Assembly (NCBI GenBank): GCA_030669485.1
Contig: DAOVDL010000046.1
Coordinates: 1-5,319 of the forward strand
Length of the DNA: 5,319 bases
Direction of reading: 5' to 3'
Origin: Candidatus Bathyarchaeota archaeon
GTDB lineage: Archaea > Thermoproteota > Bathyarchaeia > Hecatellales > Hecatellaceae
Positions within the stretch are counted from its first letter, which is position 1. Every line of letters starts with the position of its first letter. The notes under the pieces were generated by a model. The model did no database searches and had not been told where the DNA came from. It saw only the letters and a program-made list of their open reading frames with translations. Below are positions 1 through 5,319 of this stretch, in pieces. The translations under genes and the position numbers were made by a program.

Positions 1-912
1 CTCGCAGCTGAGAATATGGATGACCCTGACTGGAGAGCGGAGAGTCTTAGGGAGGTGAAGGCAAACCTCAATCTACTCCACCACTATATTCTTGACCTTC
101 TCTCACTGAAGGAGGGAAGTGAAAGGAGGGGGCACCTGGAAAGCTGGTTGATGAGCACCGTTCACCACCGAATCAGGGTGGTTGAGTCAAGTCTTGGGAC
201 CCTTAAGACAAGAACTGCTGTTGAGAATGCTCTGTATGAATTTTGGAACGATCTGAGATGGTACCTGCGCAGAGTAGATAGGCCTCATGTTCCCACAGTA
301 ACGGAGGCCATATCCATCTGGATAAGACTTCTTGCTCCATTCATACCTCACTTAGCTGAGGAGCTGTGGAGCGCCGCGGGAGGACACGGCTTCGTTTCCA
401 ATGCCCCTTGGCCAACCTATGATGAAAGCAAGCTTGATGCGACGGCAGAGGAGATGGAGGATCTTGTCAAGAAAACTTTGGAGGACATTAGGCACATCCT
501 CAAGGTTACAGGTGCTAAACCTCAGAAGATTCACATCTACACTGCAGCAGCTTGGAAGTGGAACGTCTACTTGGAAGCTTTGAAGGGGGTAGAAAAGGGC
601 GATATTTCGACTAAAGAACTCATCAAGAGGTCAATGGCTGATGAGGCTGTAAGGAAAGCAGGAGGTCAAGCTGCCAAGTTCATTATCAACACCGTTGAGA
701 ACGCATCGAGAATGGCCCCCGATGTTAGGGCTAGGCAGATATCACTAGGCGCCATTGATGAGAAAGAGTTCTTGGAAGATGCTATGAGATTTTTATCAGA
801 GGTATTAGGCGCTGGTGGCTATGTCCATAGGGAGGATGAACCCAAGCTTTATGACCCTAAGGGTAAAGCGGCGGTGTCGAAACCTTACCGCCCAGCAATC
901 TACATCGAATAG
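1..912 (+). CDS. leuS: Leucyl-tRNA synthetase, archaeal type, C-terminal part (5' truncated by window edge)
   Basis: This is the C-terminal 303 residues of a class Ia cytoplasmic aminoacyl-tRNA synthetase, which charges tRNA-Leu with leucine using ATP. The frame is open to base 1, and the residues just before the first Met (LAAEN) run directly into MDDPDWR, a join typical of archaeal LeuRS, so the true start lies upstream. Residues about 10-160 of the visible part form the helical anticodon-binding domain. It includes a WLMSTVHHRI segment, an ALYEFWNDLRWYLRR helix and the class Ia hallmark LLAPFIPHLAEELW (about residues 110-123). Residues about 165-303 are the archaeal/eukaryal C-terminal domain, ending in RPAIYIE as seen in other archaeal enzymes. 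The catalytic HIGH/KMSKS and editing domains are outside the window. No frameshift is visible. The next gene follows after 59 bp on the same strand, so cotranscription is possible but not shown. Identification is confident; only the N-terminal two thirds is unseen. Confidence 0.96.
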   Translation, partial: LAAENMDDPDWRAESLREVKANLNLLHHYILDLLSLKEGSERRGHLESWLMSTVHHRIRVVESSLGTLKTRTAVENALYEFWNDLRWYLRRVDRPHVPTVTEAISIWIRLLAPFIPHLAEELWSAAGGHGFVSNAPWPTYDESKLDATAEEMEDLVKKTLEDIRHILKVTGAKPQKIHIYTAAAWKWNVYLEALKGVEKGDISTKELIKRSMADEAVRKAGGQAAKFIINTVENASRMAPDVRARQISLGAIDEKEFLEDAMRFLSEVLGAGGYVHREDEPKLYDPKGKAAVSKPYRPAIYIE

Positions 913-964
913 TTTCGGATGGTGTGTAAAATTTTCTCAGGATATTCCATCGTGTAGTAGCTAC

Positions 965-969
965 GGGGG
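965..969 (+). promoter_or_regulatory. Possible ribosome binding site of the DUF434 gene
   Basis: A GGGGG run lies upstream of two in-frame ATG codons at 972 and 981. It is only 2 nt from the first but 11 nt from the second, so spacing slightly favours the ATG at 981 (product starting MQFIEAV). It is a G-run rather than a perfect GGAGG/GGTGA, so the call is weak. An in-frame TAA at 927-929, with no ATG, GTG or TTG between it and 972, rules out a start further upstream. Confidence 0.35.
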
Positions 970-971
970 CA

Positions 972-1631
972 ATGTTGAAGATGCAGTTTATTGAGGCTGT
1001 TTTGGATTTTCGCTACCTTCTCACTCGAGGCTATAATAGGGAGGGGGCTCTCCGTTTTGTTGGAGATCATTACCAGCTTAACCGGTATAATAGGCTTCTT
1101 TTGTATCGATGTGTTTATGGTGAGAGAGAGGCTGAGGAGCATAGAAGAAAGATTCTTTCCACCGAGGATGTTAGAGGTCGAACTGTAGCAATTGACGGGT
1201 ATAATCTTCTGATAACCGTGGAGAGTGGGTTACAGGGTAAGCAACTCATCTTAAGTGATGATGGCTTCATCAGAGACCTCTCAGCGGTACATAACAGGTA
1301 TACAATATCTTCTACAACGGAAGAGGCGTTAAGGTTGATAGGCAACTCTCTTCGGAACATGGCGGTAAGTGAGGCTAGGTTCTATTTCGACTCGCAAATA
1401 AGTAAAAGCGGAAGGCTTGCTGCCATGGTGAGACTGACACTTCAAGATGTAGGTGTGAAGGGCAACGCAAGGGCAGTGAAGCAGGCTGATAACAGCGTGG
1501 TCAAAGACCTTGGTATAGCCGTCAGCAGTGACTCGGTCGTTATAGAAAGGGCGAGGGCGGTATACGACCTAGGCGGTCATATAGTCATGAAGATTATGAC
1601 CGATAAGATTACGAGACTTGGTGAACTCTAA
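972..1631 (+). CDS. DUF434/DUF5616 family protein, probable PIN/NYN-like fold
   Basis: A 219-residue protein (216 if the ATG at 981 is used). It resembles the archaeal DUF434 family, whose function is not established. Residues about 5-60 are a helical N-terminal domain with the family's YLLTRGYNREGALRFVG stretch. Residues about 68-219 are the second domain, opening with VAIDGYNLLITVES (D75, N78, E84). Further acidic positions are SDDGF (D96, D97), FYFDSQ (D140), QADNSVV (D173) and VSSDSVVIERA (D187). A first-strand Asp (DGYN) combined with a late SSDSVV-type Asp recalls PIN and NYN ribonuclease folds. A metal-dependent RNA-cleaving role is therefore a reasonable inference, not a demonstrated activity. 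The gene follows leuS by 59 bp in the same direction and ends 11 bp before the end of the opposing metallopeptidase gene. No clear own promoter was seen in the 59 bp gap. Family assignment is fairly sure; biochemical role is not. Confidence 0.85.
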   Translation: MLKMQFIEAVLDFRYLLTRGYNREGALRFVGDHYQLNRYNRLLLYRCVYGEREAEEHRRKILSTEDVRGRTVAIDGYNLLITVESGLQGKQLILSDDGFIRDLSAVHNRYTISSTTEEALRLIGNSLRNMAVSEARFYFDSQISKSGRLAAMVRLTLQDVGVKGNARAVKQADNSVVKDLGIAVSSDSVVIERARAVYDLGGHIVMKIMTDKITRLGEL

Positions 1632-1642
1632 AGGGATGCGTG

Positions 1643-2473
1643 TTATCGGAGGCAATTGATTAAACATTCTGCAAGTAGCTCAACGTTCTTATGTGTCTCT
1701 TCTGTGAAGCTCGCCAACCCCTTCAACACCGTTCTCAGTATGCCGTCTGAAATTTCTATAGGTAAATGTACAAGACACTGCTTCACAGCAACCATTATCT
1801 CATCGCCATATTTCTCATCTTGTAAAAGTGGAGCTGCACAGCATATCTCCTTGAAGTAGGAGGCTATAGCCAACAATTTAGCTGCCGGGTTTTGATGAGC
1901 AATACTCCATACGCCAGCATCCTCCTCAGAGGGCTTCAAAAAATATTTGTTACATTCAACTAAATCATCTAAGTACCCTTTTCTGTATAGGAGACGGGTG
2001 ACCTCGTAATCCTTGGCTGCTATGGCAATAAGGTAGACTGCATCCCGGAGAGTGTTCTCAGGGATATTCAATTCTTTTCCTATAGTTTGCAGGGATCTCG
2101 GAGTTGGGAAAATAAAATACTCCAGTGAACCGTGTAGCACTGTATGTGCAACTTCATGGCGTATCACACCTGAGGCAATTAACTCTGACTGCTCTGCTAA
2201 CTTATCTAGACCAACCCGTATTCTAGGTATTCCATACCATGCATCGTGAGTTGCAAAGAAAAGTTCACTTAAAGGAGAAGTCGTTATCCCCAACTGCTTC
2301 TCTTCATCAGAGATTAATGCAGTCATGGTGAACCATTTTTCGTAGATGTAAAGTTCCACCAAAGAGACTGAGTGAGGTTGAAGACGACGATAGCATTCAT
2401 CGACAATTTCAATGACCTTTCCTGTTAAAACGTTATCGACCTTTCCAAACTTTTTTACAATCAATCTGACCAT
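1643..2473 (-). CDS. Uncharacterised archaeal zinc-metallopeptidase-like protein (HEVAH)
   Basis: A 276-residue protein, start ATG at 2473 and stop TAA at 1645-1643. The key feature is VIRHEVAHTVLHG. Its HExxH zinc motif has H106 and H110 as likely ligands and E107 as the likely general base. A conserved-looking helix AIAAKDYEVTRLL follows about 45 residues later. E157 there is a candidate third ligand, giving a gluzincin-like H-E-x-x-H...E layout; D155 is the alternative. No signal peptide or membrane segment is evident, so a cytoplasmic location is likely. The N-terminal about 100 residues and the mostly helical C-terminal about 100 residues match no family that I recognise. The gene is transcribed alone, convergent with the DUF434 gene and divergent from the tRNA gene, with a TATA-like element about 36 nt before the ATG and no clear Shine-Dalgarno sequence, so a short leader is likely. 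Substrate and pathway are unknown; the motif could also be degenerate and non-proteolytic. Confidence 0.85.
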   Translation of the reverse strand: MVRLIVKKFGKVDNVLTGKVIEIVDECYRRLQPHSVSLVELYIYEKWFTMTALISDEEKQLGITTSPLSELFFATHDAWYGIPRIRVGLDKLAEQSELIASGVIRHEVAHTVLHGSLEYFIFPTPRSLQTIGKELNIPENTLRDAVYLIAIAAKDYEVTRLLYRKGYLDDLVECNKYFLKPSEEDAGVWSIAHQNPAAKLLAIASYFKEICCAAPLLQDEKYGDEIMVAVKQCLVHLPIEISDGILRTVLKGLASFTEETHKNVELLAECLINCLR

Positions 2474-2504
2474 GGTAACAACAGTTTTATCTTAACCATT
2501 CAGG

Positions 2505-2514
2505 TCTATAAACG
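2505..2514 (-). promoter_or_regulatory. TATA-like promoter of the metallopeptidase gene
   Basis: On the minus strand this reads CGTTTATAGA, close to the archaeal TTTATA-type TATA box. Its centre is about 36 nt upstream of the ATG at 2473. With the usual spacing of about 25 nt from TATA box to start site, transcription would begin near 2483, giving a leader of about 10 nt. It abuts the TATA-like element assigned to the tRNA on the other strand. Position and sequence support the call; there is no direct proof. Confidence 0.5.
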
Positions 2515-2522
2515 ATATATGC
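2513..2522 (+). promoter_or_regulatory. TATA-like promoter of the tRNA gene
   Basis: CGATATATGC lies with its centre about 25 nt upstream of the first tRNA base at 2543, the spacing expected for an archaeal tRNA promoter with a very short 5' leader. The preceding AAACG could act as a BRE. The neighbouring CTATAAAC on this strand is a second candidate, which overlaps the element assigned to the divergent gene. Confidence 0.5.
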
Positions 2523-2563
2523 TATAGAAAGATCTCATTAATGGGCCCGTGGCGCAGCTGGAT

Positions 2564-2582
2564 GGGCTCTTAAGCCACGGAA
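2564..2582 (+). other. Predicted non-canonical tRNA intron in the D loop
   Basis: The D loop of the gene is 28 nt, far beyond the usual 8-11. A bulge-helix-bulge-like fold explains the excess. CTGG (2558-2561) faces ACGG (2577-2580), giving three pairs plus one G/A mismatch. The inner hairpin is GGCT (2565-2568) with AGCC (2573-2576) and a CTTA loop. A 3-nt ATG bulge (2562-2564) and a 3-nt AAA bulge (2581-2583) sit at the two junctions. Cutting between the second and third base of each bulge removes 19 nt and restores the ordinary D loop AGCTGGATA. The outer D stem is offset from the central helix by two bases (A14, G15), so this is a relaxed motif and the boundaries may shift by a few bases. 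Confidence 0.65.
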
Positions 2583-2599
2583 AGCGCATCGGCCCTCTA

Positions 2600-2616
2600 T
2601 GTCAGGCTTTGGGGAC
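2600..2616 (+). other. Canonical tRNA intron at position 37/38
   Basis: This 17-nt insertion follows A37. The fold matches the archaeal splicing-endonuclease motif. The anticodon stem TCGGC/GCCGG is the outer helix, and CCTC (2594-2597) with GGGG (2611-2614) is the 4-bp central helix. The 3-nt bulges are TAT (2598-2600) and ACA (2615-2617). The 10-nt terminal loop has no convincing inner helix, so it is a half-relaxed form. Cutting after the second base of each bulge leaves a 7-nt loop CCTCTAA. Confidence 0.8.
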
Positions 2617-2693
2617 AGCCGGGGGTCAGGGGTTCGAATCCCCTCGGGCCCGCCATAAAAATATAAATTGTGTACCTTAGAACAGTGAATTTT

Positions 2694-2710
2694 ATCGTGC
2701 AATAGACGAT
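2694..2710. repeat. Short inverted repeat ATCGT-N7-ACGAT upstream of the tubulin-like gene
   Basis: Perfect 5-bp arms (2694-2698 and 2706-2710) are separated by 7 bp. The element lies about 20-35 bp before the putative BRE/TATA of the tubulin-like gene and about 70 bp before its ATG. That position would suit a dimeric activator or repressor site, but arms this short also arise by chance. Confidence 0.3.
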
Positions 2711-2730
2711 GGATTTTGAAGGCTTACTCC

Positions 2731-2744
2731 GAAAGCTATTTAAC
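2731..2744 (+). promoter_or_regulatory. BRE/TATA-like promoter of the tubulin-like gene
   Basis: GAAAG (2731-2735) followed by CTATTTAAC (2736-2744) resembles an archaeal BRE plus TATA box. The expected start site is near 2765, giving a leader of about 14 nt before the ATG at 2779. A second A/T-rich candidate, AAAAATATAAAT (2657-2668), lies just after the tRNA and would give a leader of about 90 nt. Confidence 0.5.
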
Positions 2745-2778
2745 CAAACCGAATGTTAATTGTCTCTTGTGAAAGAAG

Positions 2779-5319
2779 ATGTCACGTGTTGCTAAAAGTT
2801 ACTCTTTCCACTTAGTTGGCCTAGGTGGCGCAGGTACAAACATAGTGGAGACCTTTCTCAAGGATCCTAAGGTTCTGCGTTACCTTGAAACTAGAGGCGT
2901 TAAACTTACATGCTTAGCGTTTGATGTAGCAGATCATGACATTATGAGTCTTCAGCAGACCTATGACTGGTTTAAGGAAGAGATGAAGGATCGAGGGATA
3001 ACTGCTGATCGAGTTAACCTTAACGCGCACACAATTAAATTTACTACACCTCAAAGTATGTTTGATTTCATACAAAAGTTTCCAGAGTTTCTCAGCCTCG
3101 AAGGAGGAAGGGTGCCAACGAATTATCAACCGTGGCTCACGTCATCTGTAGAAATCCCCCCGCTGGCAGGTGGTGTCGGAAGAAGACGTGCTCTATCCAA
3201 AGCAATCTATGGACTCAACTATCACGCTTTAAAGCTCTTGGATACTTACATCGAAAACTTCAAGATAGGTGTTTCCTCCTCAGTGGTACAACCCATCATC
3301 TTTGTAATCTTCGGCGTCGGAGGAGGCAGCGGCAGTGGCATGGCAGTTGATTTTGTAAGGCATCTCAGGCAAAAGATAGGCACCGGATTTCCAATAATAG
3401 GTATAGGTGTACTGCCCTGCTCTGGAGACGACCGTCGAGCGAAAGGCAACTCCTGTTATGCAGCCATAAATGAATTAACACTTCTCATTGATGACGGGTA
3501 TAATAAGATAATTAGAGAAACTTATGGCAAATCTTACGAAAACCCATTTACTGCCTTCATTATGATGCCGCTCGCGCCCACTTATAGGAAGGTTGGTAAC
3601 CTAGCTGATGCTCAGAAGTTCTTTGACGAAGCTGTGGTTGATGTAATCCTTAATACATTAAGATTCGATATGGCTGAAATGTTGGACGGCATCGGGGCAA
3701 ATCTAGCCTACGATGAAAAATGCATCCACCTAATGACAACTCTGAGAGTGACATATCCCGTAATGGAATATATAGAGCTGACTAAACACTACTTAGACAC
3801 ATTAGTTTACATAAGAAGGTGGAAACAGGAAAGAAGCGAAATGCTTCTCGGTTCAAAAGAGAAGGGATTCGGAGGTATAGAACTTCTTCTCAGTCGCTTG
3901 TATGCTGAATTGGCAGCCATATATAAACAGATTCAAATAGAGGAAAATACCTACGACCCAGCTCAGATAGAGGAAAAACTTCAAAAATTCGTTCATGGAG
4001 ATAAATCTGTAGAGTTCAATATAAAAAGTCAGATCAGAGGGATAGCTGACATCGTCAGAGAGTATGTTGATGAAGTGGGGAAGCCAGTCAAGTCCATAGC
4101 TTTGGGTGTAAAAGAGGCATCACATGAAGCCCGGTTTAAGAAGACTATCTCACAGATAATAGAGCTGACCAGAAACGTTGCAGATAACTATCAAACATAT
4201 CATGATGATGTATCAAAGCTTCTTGATGAAATGAATAAAAATGCGCCAGCTATTCAGAAGCTAACCTACAGAGAAAAAAATTTATTAAAAGATTTTACCG
4301 AGGTTATCCCGTTCATAGAGGGCTACATGCGGCTTACTGTTAAATGTGTTGAGGTAAAAGTTTTATCCGACAAACTGATCGCTGAACTCTCCACAGGTTC
4401 AATCAAAGAGTGGAAGAAGGAATTAATATCTGCTGTACAAGAAATTGTAAATGTTGAGTTGAAATTCATTTTAGGGACTCTCAGCAGCCCTTTTGCCCCG
4501 GCAAAAGCAGAATTGACTACGATGGAATCCCAATACCACACGATCGCTGCAATATGCAAGACATTGAGGAAACAGCTTTCAGAGGCTACAACGGCTAGAG
4601 ATGAGTTATCAAGCGAAGTTCAAAAGATGACCAATGAAATGGATGTATCTACTAAACAAGCTAACAGTTTTTTCGTCAAAGTCTTCACTCCTAATAGAAA
4701 AAAGCGTCTGGACGAAGCACTAACGGGTCTTAGAGAAAGAATTGATAATAAAAAACAGCTGTTGCGAGATAAGGAAGCCCGTGTCACCCGACTGCAAGAA
4801 AGGCTCAGGGAATACGAGATCTCTGAGAAGAAAGTTGATGTAGATTCTAGCTATCGAAAACTGGTTCAAGATATTTACAATGCAGAGAGCGTGTATTACA
4901 ATAAACTTTCGGGGATCACAAGGGAAAGGGGATACTATGACCATGTCGTAGATATGACTGAAGATGAAAGGCTTAGAATAATGAAGAAAATTCTTAGAGA
5001 AGAGGACATATCAAAAAGGGAGCACATACTTAACGAGATAGTGGATATACGGCGGTTCAGAGAATACCTCACAGGGACAATAAGGGTACTACAAATACCC
5101 GGTACAATAGGCGTTGAATCTACCTACAGAACCAACTTTATTTGGGCAACTGTTATAGCACCAAAAGATATATGGAACCAAGACCTAGACGCAGAGCTTA
5201 AGGCCACATTATCTTCCTTTTTGGTGGGAGGAACTACAAGAAATGTGCATATAGCTCACGTGGAGTCAGCTGACCCTTGGACTATTAGGGTTCTATTGAT
5301 TGCGTCGAAGGCAGCGAAG
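2779..5319 (+). CDS. Divergent FtsZ/tubulin-superfamily GTPase with long coiled-coil extension (3' truncated by window edge)
   Basis: Open for 847 codons to the window edge. The start is the ATG at 2779, the first start codon after an in-frame TGA at 2770-2772; a weak GTGA (2769-2772) lies 6 nt upstream. The N-terminal about 310 residues carry the GTP-binding loops of the FtsZ/tubulin fold. A T1-like GLGGAGTN is at 14-21, and a strand-plus-loop TCLAFDVADHD at 44-54. A GGVGRRRALSKA stretch is at 131-142. The tubulin signature GGGSGSG is at 181-187. A T7-like loop at about 295-303 has D297 and E300 in FDMAE, the D-x-x-E spacing of the GTP-hydrolysing loop of alpha-tubulin. Residues about 330-590 are mainly helical. 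About 590-690 are rich in charged heptad-like helices that look like a coiled coil. A final partly beta-like region (about 768-847) continues past the edge. No membrane segment or signal peptide is seen. It is far longer than FtsZ, CetZ or tubulin (about 350-450 residues) and is closer in size to the poorly studied long 'tubulin-like' families. GTP-dependent polymerisation is inferred, and the cellular role is unknown. Confidence 0.88.
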   Translation, partial: MSRVAKSYSFHLVGLGGAGTNIVETFLKDPKVLRYLETRGVKLTCLAFDVADHDIMSLQQTYDWFKEEMKDRGITADRVNLNAHTIKFTTPQSMFDFIQKFPEFLSLEGGRVPTNYQPWLTSSVEIPPLAGGVGRRRALSKAIYGLNYHALKLLDTYIENFKIGVSSSVVQPIIFVIFGVGGGSGSGMAVDFVRHLRQKIGTGFPIIGIGVLPCSGDDRRAKGNSCYAAINELTLLIDDGYNKIIRETYGKSYENPFTAFIMMPLAPTYRKVGNLADAQKFFDEAVVDVILNTLRFDMAEMLDGIGANLAYDEKCIHLMTTLRVTYPVMEYIELTKHYLDTLVYIRRWKQERSEMLLGSKEKGFGGIELLLSRLYAELAAIYKQIQIEENTYDPAQIEEKLQKFVHGDKSVEFNIKSQIRGIADIVREYVDEVGKPVKSIALGVKEASHEARFKKTISQIIELTRNVADNYQTYHDDVSKLLDEMNKNAPAIQKLTYREKNLLKDFTEVIPFIEGYMRLTVKCVEVKVLSDKLIAELSTGSIKEWKKELISAVQEIVNVELKFILGTLSSPFAPAKAELTTMESQYHTIAAICKTLRKQLSEATTARDELSSEVQKMTNEMDVSTKQANSFFVKVFTPNRKKRLDEALTGLRERIDNKKQLLRDKEARVTRLQERLREYEISEKKVDVDSSYRKLVQDIYNAESVYYNKLSGITRERGYYDHVVDMTEDERLRIMKKILREEDISKREHILNEIVDIRRFREYLTGTIRVLQIPGTIGVESTYRTNFIWATVIAPKDIWNQDLDAELKATLSSFLVGGTTRNVHIAHVESADPWTIRVLLIASKAAK

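Larger units (their letters stand above)
2543..2655 (+). tRNA. tRNA-Arg(UCU) with two predicted introns and encoded CCA
   Basis: The acceptor stem GGGCCCG (2543-2549) pairs perfectly with CGGGCCC (2645-2651), followed by G73 and CCA (2653-2655). The T arm is AGGGG, loop TTCGAAT, CCCCT (2628-2644). The D stem is GCGC (2552-2555) with GCGC (2584-2587). The anticodon stem is TCGGC (2589-2593) with GCCGG (2618-2622), and the variable loop is GGGTC. Two insertions interrupt the gene, one in the D loop (about 2564-2582) and one after position 37 (2600-2616). Removing them leaves the D loop AGCTGGATA and the 7-nt anticodon loop CCTCTAA, hence anticodon TCT (2596-2598). A20 and C35, known arginine identity positions, are both present, and AGA/AGG are the commonest Arg codons in the neighbouring genes. 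Position 33 is C instead of the nearly universal U. The gene is very likely real; amino-acid identity is probable, and exact splice points in the D loop are less certain. A pseudogene is the main alternative. Confidence 0.9.

Noticed and set aside
352..583. Short open frames on both strands inside the LeuRS region
   Set aside because: They overlap a strongly conserved coding frame, have no recognisable product and look like shadow frames.
1115..1360. Minus-strand open frame across the DUF434 gene
   Set aside because: It lies antisense to a recognisable family domain and its translation shows no protein-like motif.
1632..1642. Terminator between the convergent DUF434 and metallopeptidase genes
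   Set aside because: The gap is 11 bp with no T-run or hairpin; the transcripts probably overlap.
2543..2655. Reading the tRNA as a pseudogene because of its long D and anticodon loops
   Set aside because: Acceptor, D, anticodon and T stems are all intact, CCA is encoded, and both excess segments fold as archaeal introns; only C33 remains unusual.
2914..3449. Three short open frames (both strands) within the GTPase domain of the tubulin-like gene
   Set aside because: The main frame carries the GTP-binding signatures across the same bases; the others are low-complexity or motif-free shadows.
4274..4280. Run of seven A residues as a possible slippage or frameshift site
   Set aside because: The main frame stays open with sensible residues on both sides (REKNLLKDF), so no frameshift is needed.
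1..5319. CRISPR array, insertion sequence or other mobile element
   Set aside because: No spaced direct repeats, terminal inverted repeats or transposase/integrase motifs were seen, although a tRNA gene is a common integration site.

Overview
This window reads as archaeal chromosome. The evidence is an archaeal/eukaryal-type leucyl-tRNA synthetase, a DUF434-family gene, A/T-rich BRE/TATA-like promoter elements with no bacterial -35/-10 pairs, and a tRNA gene that appears to carry two small introns foldable into bulge-helix-bulge structures. AGA and AGG dominate the arginine codons. Base composition is moderate (not counted exactly). The lineage cannot be fixed from the sequence. The intron-rich tRNA and gene mix would suit a TACK-type or Bathyarchaeia-like archaeon, but that is inference.

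Layout. Positions 1-912 (+) hold the C-terminal third of leucyl-tRNA synthetase, cut by the left edge. Positions 972-1631 (+) hold a DUF434/DUF5616-type protein with a PIN/NYN-like pattern of acidic residues. Positions 1643-2473 (-) hold an uncharacterised protein with an HEVAH metallopeptidase motif, convergent with the DUF434 gene and only 11 bp from it. Positions 2474-2542 are a compact divergent promoter region serving the metallopeptidase gene leftwards and a tRNA rightwards. Positions 2543-2655 are a tRNA-Arg(UCU) gene with an apparent D-loop intron, a canonical 37/38 anticodon intron, an encoded CCA end and an unusual C at position 33. Positions 2656-2778 are a leader region with a TATA-like promoter and a small inverted repeat. 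Positions 2779-5319 (+) are a very long gene, still open at the right edge after 847 codons, encoding a divergent FtsZ/tubulin-superfamily GTPase with a long helical and coiled-coil extension.

How the genes relate. LeuRS and tRNA-Arg are both translation components, but they are separated by unrelated genes and do not form an operon. The tRNA decodes the arginine codons used most in this window, which argues that it is functional despite its odd features. The tubulin-like gene appears to have its own promoter, and any partners would lie downstream of the window. The two points most worth attention are the long tubulin-like protein and the two-intron, C33-containing tRNA.
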